In this document: in pieces, positions 15,986-25,796 of the stretch
How the letters are laid out: every line of letters begins with the position of its first letter
How positions within the stretch are numbered: the first letter of the stretch is position 1
Assembly (NCBI RefSeq): GCF_900142915.1
Contig: NZ_FRCM01000006.1
Location: forward strand, 137,503 to 201,502
Source of the DNA: Mucilaginibacter sp. OK098
GTDB taxonomy: Bacteria > Bacteroidota > Bacteroidia > Sphingobacteriales > Sphingobacteriaceae
DNA: 64,000 nucleotides
Reading direction: 5' to 3'
The notes under the pieces: generated by a model
Told to the model about the DNA's origin: nothing
Seen by the model: the letters and a program-made list of their open reading frames with translations, nothing else
Database searches by the model: none
Made by a program: the position numbers and the translations under genes

Positions 15986-17797
15986 ATGCAAAAAATAAGA
16001 AATATAGCGATCATCGCTCACGTTGACCACGGCAAGACTACCCTGGTTGACAAAATATTACACAGTTGTTCCATCTTTCGCGACAATGAACAGACAGGTG
16101 AACTGATCCTTGACAACAATGACCTGGAGCGCGAGCGAGGTATTACCATCGTTTCAAAAAACGTTTCGGTGATGTACAAAGATGTTAAGATCAACATTAT
16201 TGATACCCCTGGTCACGCCGACTTTGGCGGCGAGGTTGAACGTGTATTAAAAATGGCCGATGGCGTTTTATTACTTTGCGATGCTTTTGAAGGCGCTATG
16301 CCTCAAACCCGTTTTGTAACGCAAAAGGCTTTGGCTTTAGGCTTAAAACCTATTGTGGTTGTAAACAAGGTAGATAAAGAAAACTGCCGTCCTGAAGAAG
16401 TTTACGAACAAATTTTCGAATTGTTCTTCAACCTTGAGGCAACTGAAGATCAGCTGGATTTCCCGGTTATCTACGGTTCTTCAAAACAAGGATGGATGAG
16501 CACCGACTGGAAAGAACCTACTGATAATATTTTCCCTTTAATGGATGCTATTTTAGCAAACATTCCTCCAGCCCCTATCAGCGAAGGCACATTACAAATG
16601 CAGATCACCTCTTTGGATTATTCTTCATTCGTAGGCCGTATCGCAATTGGCCGTGTGGCACGTGGCACCATTAAAGAAAACATGCCGGTGTCGTTAGTAA
16701 AACGCGATGGCACTATTCAAAAATCAAGAATAAAAGAACTTTATACTTTTGAAGGTTTGGGTAAAGTTAAAGCTACTTCGGTAAGCTCTGGCGATATTTG
16801 TGCCGTAGTTGGTATTGATGGTTTTGACATTGGCGATACCATTGCTGATTTTGAAAAACCGGAACAACTGGAAGTTATCCATATTGACGAGCCTACCATG
16901 AACATGCTGTTCACCATTAACACTTCACCGTTTTTTGGTAAAGAAGGCAAGTTTGTAACCTCACGCCACCTGCGCGATCGTTTATATAAAGAAATGGAAA
17001 AAAACCTGGCGCTTAAGGTTGTTGAAACCGAATCGCCTGATTCATACCTGGTTTATGGCCGTGGTATTCTCCATTTATCTGTATTGATCGAGACCATGCG
17101 CCGCGAAGGTTATGAGCTGCAGGTTGGTCAGCCACAAGTTATTGTTAAAGAAATTGACGGTGTTAAATGCGAACCGGTTGAAACTTTGATAGTTGACGTA
17201 CCAGGCGAAGTTGCCGGTAAAGTTATCGAGCTGGTAACACAGCGCAAAGGTGACCTGCTTGTAATGGAGCCAAAAGGCGACTTGCAGCACCTTGAATTTG
17301 ATATCCCAGCGCGTGGTATCATCGGTTTACGTAACAACGTATTAACTGCAACCGGTGGCGAGGCTATTATGGCACACCGTTTTAAATCATACGAGCCATG
17401 GAAGGGTACTATCCCGGGCCGCTTAAATGGTGTATTGGTATCAATGGATACCGGTAAAACCACTGCCTTTGCAATTGATAAATTACAGGATCGTGGTCGT
17501 TTCCATATTGATCCGGGAGTAGATATTTATGAAGGACAGGTTTTAGGCGAGCACATCCGCGATAACGATTTGGTTATTAACCTTACCAAAGGCAAGCAGT
17601 TAACCAACATGCGTGCATCAGGTAGCGATACCAACGTGCGTATTGCGCCTGCTATCAAATTCTCGCTTGAAGAATCAATGGAATACATCCAGGCCGACGA
17701 ATACATTGAGGTTACCCCGCAAAGTATCCGCCTGCGTAAGATCTTCTTAAATGAAAATGAAAGAAGAATTAACGCTAAGAAGTTTGTAAATCAATAA
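15986..17797 (+). CDS. typA: Ribosome-associated GTPase TypA/BipA
   Basis: 603 residues, normal length. The translational GTPase motifs are all present: AHVDHGKTTLVDKIL (G1, about 10-24), RERGITIVSK (G2), DTPGHADFGGEV (G3) and NKVDK (G4). EF-G-like domains II, III and V follow, ending with the BipA-specific C-terminal domain (IPGRLNGVLVSMDTGKTTAF and later). It binds the ribosome and assists 50S assembly under stress or cold. It has its own promoter and ends in an intrinsic terminator. Confidence 0.97.
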   Translation: MQKIRNIAIIAHVDHGKTTLVDKILHSCSIFRDNEQTGELILDNNDLERERGITIVSKNVSVMYKDVKINIIDTPGHADFGGEVERVLKMADGVLLLCDAFEGAMPQTRFVTQKALALGLKPIVVVNKVDKENCRPEEVYEQIFELFFNLEATEDQLDFPVIYGSSKQGWMSTDWKEPTDNIFPLMDAILANIPPAPISEGTLQMQITSLDYSSFVGRIAIGRVARGTIKENMPVSLVKRDGTIQKSRIKELYTFEGLGKVKATSVSSGDICAVVGIDGFDIGDTIADFEKPEQLEVIHIDEPTMNMLFTINTSPFFGKEGKFVTSRHLRDRLYKEMEKNLALKVVETESPDSYLVYGRGILHLSVLIETMRREGYELQVGQPQVIVKEIDGVKCEPVETLIVDVPGEVAGKVIELVTQRKGDLLVMEPKGDLQHLEFDIPARGIIGLRNNVLTATGGEAIMAHRFKSYEPWKGTIPGRLNGVLVSMDTGKTTAFAIDKLQDRGRFHIDPGVDIYEGQVLGEHIRDNDLVINLTKGKQLTNMRASGSDTNVRIAPAIKFSLEESMEYIQADEYIEVTPQSIRLRKIFLNENERRINAKKFVNQ

Positions 17798-17934
17798 GAA
17801 GAAAAGAATCAAGATACAAGAATCAAGAGCCAGGAAAGAACCTTTCACTGGCTCTTTTTATGTCTTGTTTGTTTATTCTTAACCGCTGGCTCTCAACTTT
17901 TGTCTTGATTCTTGTATCTTGGCTCCTGATTCTA
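17798..17934. repeat. Inverted word-repeat pair between typA and flippase gene
   Basis: Left arm 17798-17834 (AAGAATCAAGATACAAGAAT, CAAGAGCCAGG) begins right after the typA stop. Right arm 17884-17933 (CTGGCTCTC, CTTGATTCTTGTATCTTGGC, CTGATTCT) ends 9 nt before the next ATG. The arms are reverse-complementary. The inner part of the left arm is the 5' side of the terminator at 17826-17860. The same words flank the lptC region at 52421-52577. Confidence 0.75.
17826..17860 (+). terminator. Intrinsic terminator of typA
   Basis: Stem GAGCCAG (17827-17833) with CTGGCTC (17848-17854), an inner GAAAG/CTTTC extension, and a run of five T. It is built from the word repeat itself. Confidence 0.75.
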
Positions 17935-17942
17935 ATTTAAAT

Positions 17943-19265
17943 ATGCGATTCCCCAGTATTCCAGGTTTTGATCAGCAGGCATTTGAAAAGTATTTTAAAA
18001 ATACCGGGTGGCTGTTTATGGGCCGTATAGGGAGCCTGCTGATAAAAATGATAGTTGGCATCTTTGTAGCCAATTATCTTCACAGGGAAAACAATGGCAT
18101 TATCAGCGGTGGCATAACTTACATTTACCTATTTTCTGCAATAGCCACCCTCGGGCTTGATCAATTTATTGTTAAGGAACTGCATCAATTCCCTAAAAAT
18201 CGCGATCAAATATTAGGCACATCATTTTGGATGAAGGTTTTTGCAGGTTTTGGTTGTATTCCCCTTATCTGGATCGCTTATCAAATTTATCCGGCAAAGG
18301 GAACGCCGTATAATTATCTGCTAATCTTCTCAACAATTGGTATAATCCAGGCATTTAATGTAATAGATTCCTATTTCCAGTCAGAAGTACAATCAAAATA
18401 CATTATGCAGGTACAGGTTAGCGGTAACCTGATATCTGCAATTATAAAGCTGGCATTAATTTACTACAAAATGCCATTACTTTATTTTGTATATGCCTAT
18501 GCGTTTGATTTTTTATTACTATCTGTTGGTTACTATTTTACCTATCAACGTAAAGGCCGTAGTATCTTTAACTGGAGTTTCAATAGCAAACTAGCTAAAA
18601 CCCTGCTATCGCATTCGTGGCCTTTAATTATATCAGGTATTATGGTTTCATTATACATGAAAATCGACCTGATCATGATTCAAAATATAACAGGCCTTAA
18701 AGAAGCCGGAGCCTACGCCACAGTTGCTCAATTAAGTGAGGCATGGAACTTTATTCCTTCCATTATTGTAACTTCACTATTTCCTGCCATATTAAATGCC
18801 CGGAGAGATGACCCTGTGCGGTACAAAAAACGCATCCAAAACCTTTATGACCTGATGGTCTACCTGAGCGTACCAACAGCATTGGTAATAACCTTTACAG
18901 CGCCACTGATTTATAGATTATTACATTTCAAGCCTGAGTATTATTATGCGGCCTCTACATTATCAGTTCATATCTGGTCAGGTGTGTTTGTTTTTTTAGG
19001 AGCAGCAAGCGGTCAGTATTTAATTGCCGAAAACTTTAACAAGCTCACCTTTGTTCGTACAGGGTTTGGAGCCGTAGTTAACATAGTTTTAAATCTTATA
19101 CTTATCCCAAAAATGGGAATGATGGGGGCAGCAATAGCAACACTCATAGCCTACGCCAGCTCAACAATGTTCATCATATTTATTCCAAAGGTTAGCCAGC
19201 AGGGCGTTATGATGCTTAAATCATTATTCTTCATTTCTTTATACGATAAATTTTTAAAAAAATGA
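17943..19265 (+). CDS. Polysaccharide flippase (Wzx/MATE-like)
   Basis: 440 residues with about 12-14 hydrophobic segments, the layout of Wzx-type O-antigen or exopolysaccharide flippases of the MOP superfamily. They move lipid-linked glycan units across the inner membrane. Recognisable parts: WLFMGRIGSLLIKMIVGIFV near the N-terminus and NIVLNLILIPKMGMMGAAIA near the C-terminus, typical of these proteins. The start is ATG at 17943; a TTG eight codons upstream lies inside the word repeat and is rejected. It is followed by a lipoprotein gene and may belong with the glycan genes at 26-37 kb. Confidence 0.9.
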   Translation: MRFPSIPGFDQQAFEKYFKNTGWLFMGRIGSLLIKMIVGIFVANYLHRENNGIISGGITYIYLFSAIATLGLDQFIVKELHQFPKNRDQILGTSFWMKVFAGFGCIPLIWIAYQIYPAKGTPYNYLLIFSTIGIIQAFNVIDSYFQSEVQSKYIMQVQVSGNLISAIIKLALIYYKMPLLYFVYAYAFDFLLLSVGYYFTYQRKGRSIFNWSFNSKLAKTLLSHSWPLIISGIMVSLYMKIDLIMIQNITGLKEAGAYATVAQLSEAWNFIPSIIVTSLFPAILNARRDDPVRYKKRIQNLYDLMVYLSVPTALVITFTAPLIYRLLHFKPEYYYAASTLSVHIWSGVFVFLGAASGQYLIAENFNKLTFVRTGFGAVVNIVLNLILIPKMGMMGAAIATLIAYASSTMFIIFIPKVSQQGVMMLKSLFFISLYDKFLKK

Positions 19266-19295
19266 TTATATTTACCTGACTTTTAAATCTTTATC

Positions 19296-20060
19296 ATGAT
19301 AAGAAAAATTACCAATCTAATAATCTTTGCTTTAGCATTATCAACGCTGTATTCCTGCCAAAAACAGGCTGACGCCATTGATCACTTAAAAAAATCCTGT
19401 CTTTATGATGTAAAGATGGATTACTTTAAAAAATGGTCAAATACCTTTACTGAGATTGATACTTATAATTCCACAGGAGCAATCGCGTCCAAATCATTTA
19501 TTTATCCTGTAGGTTATTTCCAGTTGAGTGCCAACTCTACCTACAATGTTTTGAGCAATAGTGTGCCATTAACCGGGGTGTGGGATATTACAGATAGCTG
19601 CAAGCTTTTGCTTGATAAGGGAACTCCGTTAGAAAGGCAATTTGATGTTTTGAAGCTTAGTACCGACTCACTTACGCTTCATCGTAAGGATAATAATATT
19701 GTTTACACCCAGCACTATGTTTCGTTTAGGTGTCCCGAAACTGCAAAATTATTGTTCAGATGGGATAATACCGTTATTGAAAGTGAATACTTTAATAGCT
19801 CAGGTGTATACTCAACCAGTGTTCAATATCCCGACGGATTTTTCACATTAAATGCAGATAATACCTATAACAGGATAAGCAACGGAGTTTCATTAAATGG
19901 GGTTTGGGAAATTAACGATGCATGCCAATTGGTATTAGACAAAAGCACATCAAATGAAAGATCATTCGAGGTACAAAAGGTTACTGCAGACTCCCTGGTG
20001 ATATGGAGAAAAGATGTACCTAATGGCGTTAACTATTTACAGAGATATAAAAAGCACTAA
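19296..20060 (+). CDS. Lipoprotein with two duplicated beta domains
   Basis: 254 residues. A signal ending TLYSC predicts lipidation at about Cys21. The mature protein is two copies of one module. The first (about 45-140) has SFIYPVGYFQLSANSTYNVL and GVWDITDSCKLLLDKGTPLE; the second (about 160-250) has SVQYPDGFFTLNADNTYNRI and GVWEINDACQLVLDKSTSNE. This resembles lipocalin-like or calycin domains of Bacteroidota lipoproteins, but I cannot name the family. It starts 30 nt after the flippase and overlaps the convergent FkbM gene by 4 nt. Confidence 0.75.
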   Translation: MIRKITNLIIFALALSTLYSCQKQADAIDHLKKSCLYDVKMDYFKKWSNTFTEIDTYNSTGAIASKSFIYPVGYFQLSANSTYNVLSNSVPLTGVWDITDSCKLLLDKGTPLERQFDVLKLSTDSLTLHRKDNNIVYTQHYVSFRCPETAKLLFRWDNTVIESEYFNSSGVYSTSVQYPDGFFTLNADNTYNRISNGVSLNGVWEINDACQLVLDKSTSNERSFEVQKVTADSLVIWRKDVPNGVNYLQRYKKH

Positions 20061-20743
20061 CTGTTATATTTAAAGAACAAGGTTCTCAGCGTTTTTGCAA
20101 CTAACTGGTAACCTTGCTCTTCCAAATATTTATACACTTCGGAATTTGTAAGATTATTAAAATCTATCCTGTCCTCTACCAGGATAAACAAGGGCTTATA
20201 TTTAAGCCAGTTATTTGATTTCAGAACCTGCAAATCAAACCCTTCCACATCAATTGTTAAAAAGTCAATTTTCTGTTCTTCGGGTACATATTTATCCAGC
20301 ACCTCTGCAAGCGGCAGGGTTTCAATTTCAATCTCTTTAATTATTTTATATTTAGCTGAGGTATCATTTCTCTCCTGCGAAAGCTCTTTCGAGAAGCCGT
20401 TTAAAGCAGGTTCGTTAAAACAATAAAACAGCAGCTTCCCCTTTTTACTACTGATGCCGATGTTTAAATTGATATCTCTTCGTCTGAAAATATTAAAGGC
20501 TTTAATGGCTTTTGGAGTAGGTTCTATATTTATACCTTTCCAACCCTTTTTGTAGAAAAATAATGTATTTGAAAACCGGTAAGGATGGTGGGCGCCTACA
20601 TCAATATAAAAGCCTTTATATTTTTTTCGGCCCTCAAAAAATGAATATAAAACCATATCCTCTCCCTCCTGTGAGTAAGAAGTTAATGATTGGAAATAAT
20701 GAATGGGTAAATATTTTAAAAGCGCTTTCTTCAAACTAAACAT
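20057..20743 (-). CDS. FkbM family methyltransferase
   Basis: 228 residues. The SAM-binding region is at about 41-60 (GFYIDVGAHHPYRFSNTLFF), followed by GWKGINIEP, where an acidic residue typically binds the ribose of SAM. The later TIDVEGFDLQVLKS motif (about 171-184) is the hallmark of FkbM. Members methylate sugars or small molecules and are common beside glycan genes. Its stop overlaps the stop of the convergent lipoprotein gene by 4 nt. Substrate unknown. Confidence 0.9.
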   Translation of the reverse strand: MFSLKKALLKYLPIHYFQSLTSYSQEGEDMVLYSFFEGRKKYKGFYIDVGAHHPYRFSNTLFFYKKGWKGINIEPTPKAIKAFNIFRRRDINLNIGISSKKGKLLFYCFNEPALNGFSKELSQERNDTSAKYKIIKEIEIETLPLAEVLDKYVPEEQKIDFLTIDVEGFDLQVLKSNNWLKYKPLFILVEDRIDFNNLTNSEVYKYLEEQGYQLVAKTLRTLFFKYNS

Positions 20744-21105
20744 TCCGCCAAATTAAAATAATCTTTACAGACTTGGAAATGATAAAGAGTATTAGGCGAG
20801 GCAAAAGCTTTTCCGATCAATAAAAAGGCTCATTTTAACTTTAAGTTATATATTTGATGTAATTTAATTGGGGAGCGCTATACTTAAATTTTTCCTGTCA
20901 TAGGGTAGACTCAATAAAAATATTAATAAATAAATTCCCCGATGTTAATAGTTGCCTGTTTTTATTTATTTTCCTTTAAAAAAGTATCGGAACGCGAAAA
21001 AATGTTTTTTTAATAGGCCGTGTTATGATAGCTTTATATACTTTTTAACAGGAATCCTAATTGATAACTATTGAGCACATATACCCAAAAGCGTTTTATT
21101 TAGCT
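20744..21105. other. AT-rich divergent spacer
   Basis: This 362-nt stretch separates the FkbM gene from the T9SS cargo gene, which are transcribed in opposite directions. It is AT-rich. A TATATTTG at 20849-20856 fits the -7 consensus for the plus strand but lacks a -33 partner and would give a 250-nt leader. I see no open reading frame or hairpin of note. Confidence 0.4.
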
Positions 21106-24100
21106 ATGATAAAAAAAAGCACCCGTTATTTAACACTGCTGGTACTTTTTATATCGCTATGTTTTTGTGCCGATGCAGGTTATTTAAAGCCGGTGAAGGC
21201 TAACAGATCCGGCAAAAAATCTCCCATAAAAAGACCGGCTCCCGGGCATATTATCGCCTTTAAAATCCCACAACAAATAGGGTCCGAAGTAATTGATGAA
21301 ACTAATCATTCTATTGGGATAGCGGTACACGCAGGTACAAACGTTACTGCATTGGTACCAACAATAACATTGGATCTTCCAACCTCTACCGTTAACCCAG
21401 GCTCGGGTGTTCCAAATAATTTTACAACTGCTCAACCTTACATAGTGGATGGGCTTACTTTCTATTCAGTAAATGTATTGCAGGCCAGAACGGCTACACC
21501 TATCTGTGCCGGAACACAAACAACAATACCTGGAGATCCTCCCACACCTGCGGGCATTCTCGGATGGGAAGTGCTTGATGCTGTCACAAATACATGGTCA
21601 CCAGCCCCTGGCGCCAATACAAACCCTGATTATCAAACCGCAGTACTAACAAGTAACCTAAACGCGCCAAAGCTTTATACTTTCAGGCGAAGTATAACCG
21701 TAGGTGTGTTTGTAACCTGGGATTCATATACTGATCTAACAGTAAACCCAACAACGCCAATTACAGGCAATACAATAACAGCACCTCCAACGGTTACCTT
21801 TTGCGCAGGCGGCGACCCGGGAAATATTGCAGGCAATCCTGCGACTGGAGGTGACGGCACCACCTATAACTATCAATGGCAAATTTCAACAGATGGCACT
21901 AATTACAGTGATATTACCGGGGCCATTAGTCAGAGTTATGATCCACCTGCAATAACAGCCACAACATGGTATCAACGGGTTGTAACTTCGGGTACGTGTA
22001 TTGCAAAATCAATTAGCATCCCGGTTAAAATAACTATACAAAATGCTTTGGCTAATAATACGATAACGCCCCCTTCCGTTGTCATCTTCTGTGCAAGCGG
22101 CGATCCCGGAAATATCGCAGGCGATCCGGTTACTGGAGGCGATGGCATTACCTATAATTATCAATGGCAGATTTCAACAGATGGTACTAACTACAATGAT
22201 ATTACCGGGGCCATTGGTCAGAGTTATGATCCAACGGCAATAACAGCCACAACGTGGTATCAACGTATTGTAACCTCCGGCGCGTGTATCACAAAGTCAA
22301 TTAGTAACCCTGTTAAAATTACTGTGCAAAATGCTTTAGCTAATAATACGATAACGCCCCCTTTGATCAGCGTTTTTTGCGCAGGCGGCGACCCCGGCAA
22401 TATTGCAGGTGATCCTGCCACAGGAGGCGACGGTATTACCTACAATTATCAATGGCAGATTTCTGCAGATGATATTAATTTCAGTGACATTACCGGGGCC
22501 ATCGGCCAAAACTATGATCCGCCTGCAATAACAGCCACAACGTGGTATCAACGTATTGTAACCTCCGGCGCGTGTATCACAAAGTCAATTAGTAACTCCG
22601 TTAAAATTACTGTACAAAATGCTTTAGCTAATAATACGATAACGCCCCCTTCGGTCGTCATCTTTTGTGCCGGCGGAGATCCCGGAAATATTACGGGGGC
22701 CCCTGCCACAGGCGGGGACGACATTACCTATAATTATCAATGGCAGATTTCTACAGACGGTATTAATTTTAGTGACGTTACCGGGGCCATCGGCCAAAAC
22801 TATGACCCGCCTGCAATAACAGCCACAACGTGGTATCAGCGTGCTGTAACTTCAGGGGCTTGTAATGTAAGATCATTTAGTAACCCGGTCAAAATAATCG
22901 TACAACCGCCTTTGGCAAATAATATTCTAACCCCACCGACGCCCAGCGCGTTTTGCGGATCGGGAATCCCTGGTGCTATTATTGGCAGCACACCAACAGG
23001 CGGCGACGGCCTCAACTATACTTATCAATGGGAAAGTTCTACAGATAACACAACTTTCAGTCCTGTTGCACTTAACGGTTCAGGTAAAGATTATACTCCG
23101 CCCTCTTTAAGTGTTACTATGTACTATCACCGCATCGTGGTCAAGTCGGGAACTTGCAGTATTCCCTTAATAAGCACTTCTGTCAAAATTAAAATAACCC
23201 CTCCGTTAACCGTTAATACAATTGGCTCTCCGTTAACAACAACATTTTGTACAAGCGTTGATCCGGCAATTATTCCAGGTGGCTTCCCTTCAGTTGGCGA
23301 TGGGCCTAACACCTACATATACCAATGGCAAAGCTCATTAGATGGTATCAACTGGACAGATATTCCGGGCGCAAATTCAATTGATTATGATTCGCCGCCC
23401 ATAAGTGTAACTACCTCTTTACGCCGTAACGTAACGTCTGGCGCCTGCACGGTTCCGTTATCAAGCAACATAGTAAAATTCACTATAATAAACAGCCCCC
23501 CCAATATATCCGCAAACCCGGTGGCGCCAATATGCTCAGGTAATAAAGCAACCATTTCTGTAGCTTCCCCTGATCCTGCCTTAACTTATTTTTGGTACAC
23601 TACGCCCACTAAAGATTTTATTTTGTTTACCGGGCCGGTTTATATAACCGATCCTTTAACTGCCAGCCAAACTTTTTATGTAGAAGCTTCAAACGGTACC
23701 TGCTCAAGCCCTGTTTTAGCAAGCGCCACAGTAACGGTTAACCCTTTGCCTGCTGCACCCGCGCTGGTAACAAACCCTGTTTCCACCTGCCAGGGCGCAA
23801 CGGCCGTGTTGACTATTTCAAACCCACAACCCGGGTATACTTATAATTGGTACACTACCGCTACAGGCGGAGCACCGGCATCAGCTAATACCACTTTTAC
23901 AACGCAGTCCATTAATGCTAATACCACTTATTACGCCGAAGCAGTAAATAGTTCAGGTTGTGTTTCAGCAACCCGCACCCCGGTAAATGTTTCACCTATT
24001 CCGCTGGCGCAGGTAAAACTCACCGGAACTAATGTTTGCCCCGGCGAACCGGGTACTATCACGTCAGATAATACCGACCCTACTATCGATATAAACTGGT

Positions 24101-24798
24101 TTGCTACCCCAACAAGCACTGACATTTTGTACACCGGAAATAGTTTTATTACCCCGCCAGTTACAGCAAATACAACTTATTATGCCGAAGTTGCAAATAG
24201 CTGCGTTCCTGCCGTGCGTGCATCGGCACAGGTGCAGGTAATACAACAGTTACCCACTCCTGTGGTAAGCGTCGAGTCTGCAGTTGCACCCAACATAACA
24301 TTCTGGTGGGTCTCTGTGACAGGGGCCACTGGCTATGAGGTAAGTACAGATAATGGCCAAACATTTACCGCTCCAAGCTCGGGCAGCAATGGTACAACAC
24401 ATACTGTTACAGGTTTACAGATAGGGCAAAGCGTTACCATTATAGTACGGGCAACCGGGGGATTTTCATGCCAGCTTAGCAGTAATTCAGCACCCGTAAC
24501 CGGCACAGCCACCAATCCGCTTATCGATCAGATCTTTGTTGCCAATGCATTTACGCCAAATGGCGATGGCAAAAATGATGTTGTATATGTGCATAACGAA
24601 AATATAAAAAGCCTTAAGTTTTATGTTTATGACCAATGGGGCGAATTATTATACGTTTCGCAAAGTCAGCAAAACGGCTGGAATGGAACTTTTAAAGGAA
24701 AAACTGAGCCGGCAGGTGTGTATGTGTATTACCTGGAAGCCATTATGAACGATGGGCAACAGGTGAAGAAAAAAGGAACGATTACATTATTACGGTGA
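21106..24798 (+). CDS. T9SS-exported repeat protein with type B C-terminal domain
   Basis: 1230 residues. A signal peptide (MIKKSTRYLTLLVLFISLCF, cleavage near ADAG) opens the protein. Ig/PKD-like modules follow: four nearly identical 96-residue repeats (positions 21763-22914), two diverged repeats (to about 23500), then shorter Ig-like modules with ATVTVNPLPAAP-type joints. The last 85 residues are a gliding-motility-associated (type B) sorting domain: FVANAFTPNGDGKNDVVYV, then KFYVYDQWGE, NGWNGTFKG, PAGVYVYYLEA. It is therefore a type IX secretion cargo exposed on the surface, probably an adhesin. ATG at 21106 is chosen over a TTG 15 codons upstream because it directly precedes the signal peptide. 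The stop overlaps the start of the PorP/SprF gene. Confidence 0.9.
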   Translation: MIKKSTRYLTLLVLFISLCFCADAGYLKPVKANRSGKKSPIKRPAPGHIIAFKIPQQIGSEVIDETNHSIGIAVHAGTNVTALVPTITLDLPTSTVNPGSGVPNNFTTAQPYIVDGLTFYSVNVLQARTATPICAGTQTTIPGDPPTPAGILGWEVLDAVTNTWSPAPGANTNPDYQTAVLTSNLNAPKLYTFRRSITVGVFVTWDSYTDLTVNPTTPITGNTITAPPTVTFCAGGDPGNIAGNPATGGDGTTYNYQWQISTDGTNYSDITGAISQSYDPPAITATTWYQRVVTSGTCIAKSISIPVKITIQNALANNTITPPSVVIFCASGDPGNIAGDPVTGGDGITYNYQWQISTDGTNYNDITGAIGQSYDPTAITATTWYQRIVTSGACITKSISNPVKITVQNALANNTITPPLISVFCAGGDPGNIAGDPATGGDGITYNYQWQISADDINFSDITGAIGQNYDPPAITATTWYQRIVTSGACITKSISNSVKITVQNALANNTITPPSVVIFCAGGDPGNITGAPATGGDDITYNYQWQISTDGINFSDVTGAIGQNYDPPAITATTWYQRAVTSGACNVRSFSNPVKIIVQPPLANNILTPPTPSAFCGSGIPGAIIGSTPTGGDGLNYTYQWESSTDNTTFSPVALNGSGKDYTPPSLSVTMYYHRIVVKSGTCSIPLISTSVKIKITPPLTVNTIGSPLTTTFCTSVDPAIIPGGFPSVGDGPNTYIYQWQSSLDGINWTDIPGANSIDYDSPPISVTTSLRRNVTSGACTVPLSSNIVKFTIINSPPNISANPVAPICSGNKATISVASPDPALTYFWYTTPTKDFILFTGPVYITDPLTASQTFYVEASNGTCSSPVLASATVTVNPLPAAPALVTNPVSTCQGATAVLTISNPQPGYTYNWYTTATGGAPASANTTFTTQSINANTTYYAEAVNSSGCVSATRTPVNVSPIPLAQVKLTGTNVCPGEPGTITSDNTDPTIDINWFATPTSTDILYTGNSFITPPVTANTTYYAEVANSCVPAVRASAQVQVIQQLPTPVVSVESAVAPNITFWWVSVTGATGYEVSTDNGQTFTAPSSGSNGTTHTVTGLQIGQSVTIIVRATGGFSCQLSSNSAPVTGTATNPLIDQIFVANAFTPNGDGKNDVVYVHNENIKSLKFYVYDQWGELLYVSQSQQNGWNGTFKGKTEPAGVYVYYLEAIMNDGQQVKKKGTITLLR
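21763..22914 (+). repeat. Four tandem 288-bp repeats inside the T9SS cargo gene
   Basis: Units start at about 21763, 22051, 22339 and 22627, each exactly 288 bp (96 codons). They share long identical stretches such as GCTAATAATACGATAACGCC and ACAGCCACAACGTGGTATCA. Two diverged units follow to about 23500. High nucleotide identity means recent duplication or gene conversion, so copy number may vary between strains. Confidence 0.9.
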
Positions 24799-25796
24799 AG
24801 AAATTAATTCTATTCATATCATCAATTATACTCCAATTTGGATTGATCAGTGCTGTAAAAGCGCAGATAGATCCTCATTTTTCGCAATATTATGCTAATC
24901 CGCTGTGGCTAAACCCGGCGCTAACAGGAGTTATTGATGGCGATACCCGTATTAATGCCAATGTTAAAAACCAATGGACAGGCATCCCCAACGGCTATAA
25001 AACAAGTGCGCTTTCATTGGATTTCCGATCGGGTGAAAAGGCTGGCCTTGGTTTCAATATTTTAAACCAGTCGGCAGGTACTGCCGGGTATAATTATTTT
25101 GCGGCCTACGGTTCTTATGGATACGGTATAGCCATATCTGCCGATGGCACACAAAAGCTGCACTTTGGTATCCAGGCCGGTATAATTAACCGCAGCTTTG
25201 ACCCCAGCAAGCTGCAGTTTGACGATCAGTATAATCCGATTATAGGCTACGACCCAAATACCCCCAGTTTTGAAGGTTTTGCAACAACCAGCGCAACCGT
25301 GTTTGATGCCAGCGCAGGCATATTTTATTATGACGGCGACCCTATCCACACCGCAAATGTATTTGCCGGCCTAAGTGTTGCACACCTTACCTCGCCAAAA
25401 GACCCGTTTACAACCGGGGCTATACAAAGCAGGCTGCCTGTTCGCTTTACCGCCCATGCGGGTGTTAAGATCAAAGCTTCTGACGATTGGGATGTTATTC
25501 CCCACGCTATTTATATCAGCCAGCAAACAAACACAGTAAAAGCATTGGGCGTTTATTCCGAATTAAAGTTTGAGGATGATAATGGACTGATACTCGGCGG
25601 CATGTACCGCATTGGCGATGCCGCAGTTGCCGATGTAGGCTATCACCTTAAAAACCTCGTTATCGGCCTAAGCTATGATTTTAATACATCTGCCCTGAAA
25701 AGCGCAACAAACGGACAGGGCGGTTTTGAGCTTTCGTTGGTCTATATTTTCCGCAAGAGCCCGGTTAACCCGGCTGCTGTTTGTCCTAAGTTTTAA
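24795..25796 (+). CDS. PorP/SprF family outer-membrane protein
   Basis: 333 residues. A signal peptide (to about KAQ, residue 23) is followed by the family opening DPHFSQYYANPLWLNPALTG, then repeated amphipathic strands ending in an outer-membrane barrel (FELSLVYIFRKS). PorP/SprF proteins help type IX cargo with type B domains reach or stay at the surface, and are usually encoded right after such cargo, as here. The start is GTG at 24795, forming a GTGA overlap with the cargo stop codon, so translation is coupled. A SprF-like partner specific to this cargo is the natural reading. Confidence 0.93.
   Translation: MKKLILFISSIILQFGLISAVKAQIDPHFSQYYANPLWLNPALTGVIDGDTRINANVKNQWTGIPNGYKTSALSLDFRSGEKAGLGFNILNQSAGTAGYNYFAAYGSYGYGIAISADGTQKLHFGIQAGIINRSFDPSKLQFDDQYNPIIGYDPNTPSFEGFATTSATVFDASAGIFYYDGDPIHTANVFAGLSVAHLTSPKDPFTTGAIQSRLPVRFTAHAGVKIKASDDWDVIPHAIYISQQTNTVKALGVYSELKFEDDNGLILGGMYRIGDAAVADVGYHLKNLVIGLSYDFNTSALKSATNGQGGFELSLVYIFRKSPVNPAAVCPKF

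Noticed and set aside
17919..17943. TTG start codon for the flippase gene
   Set aside because: The TTG lies inside the word repeat (CTTGTATCTTGGC); the ATG eight codons later opens the recognisable protein.
21763..22914. Regular 288-bp repeats as an array or integrated element
   Set aside because: They are in frame within one long coding sequence and encode Ig-like modules, so they are protein-domain repeats.
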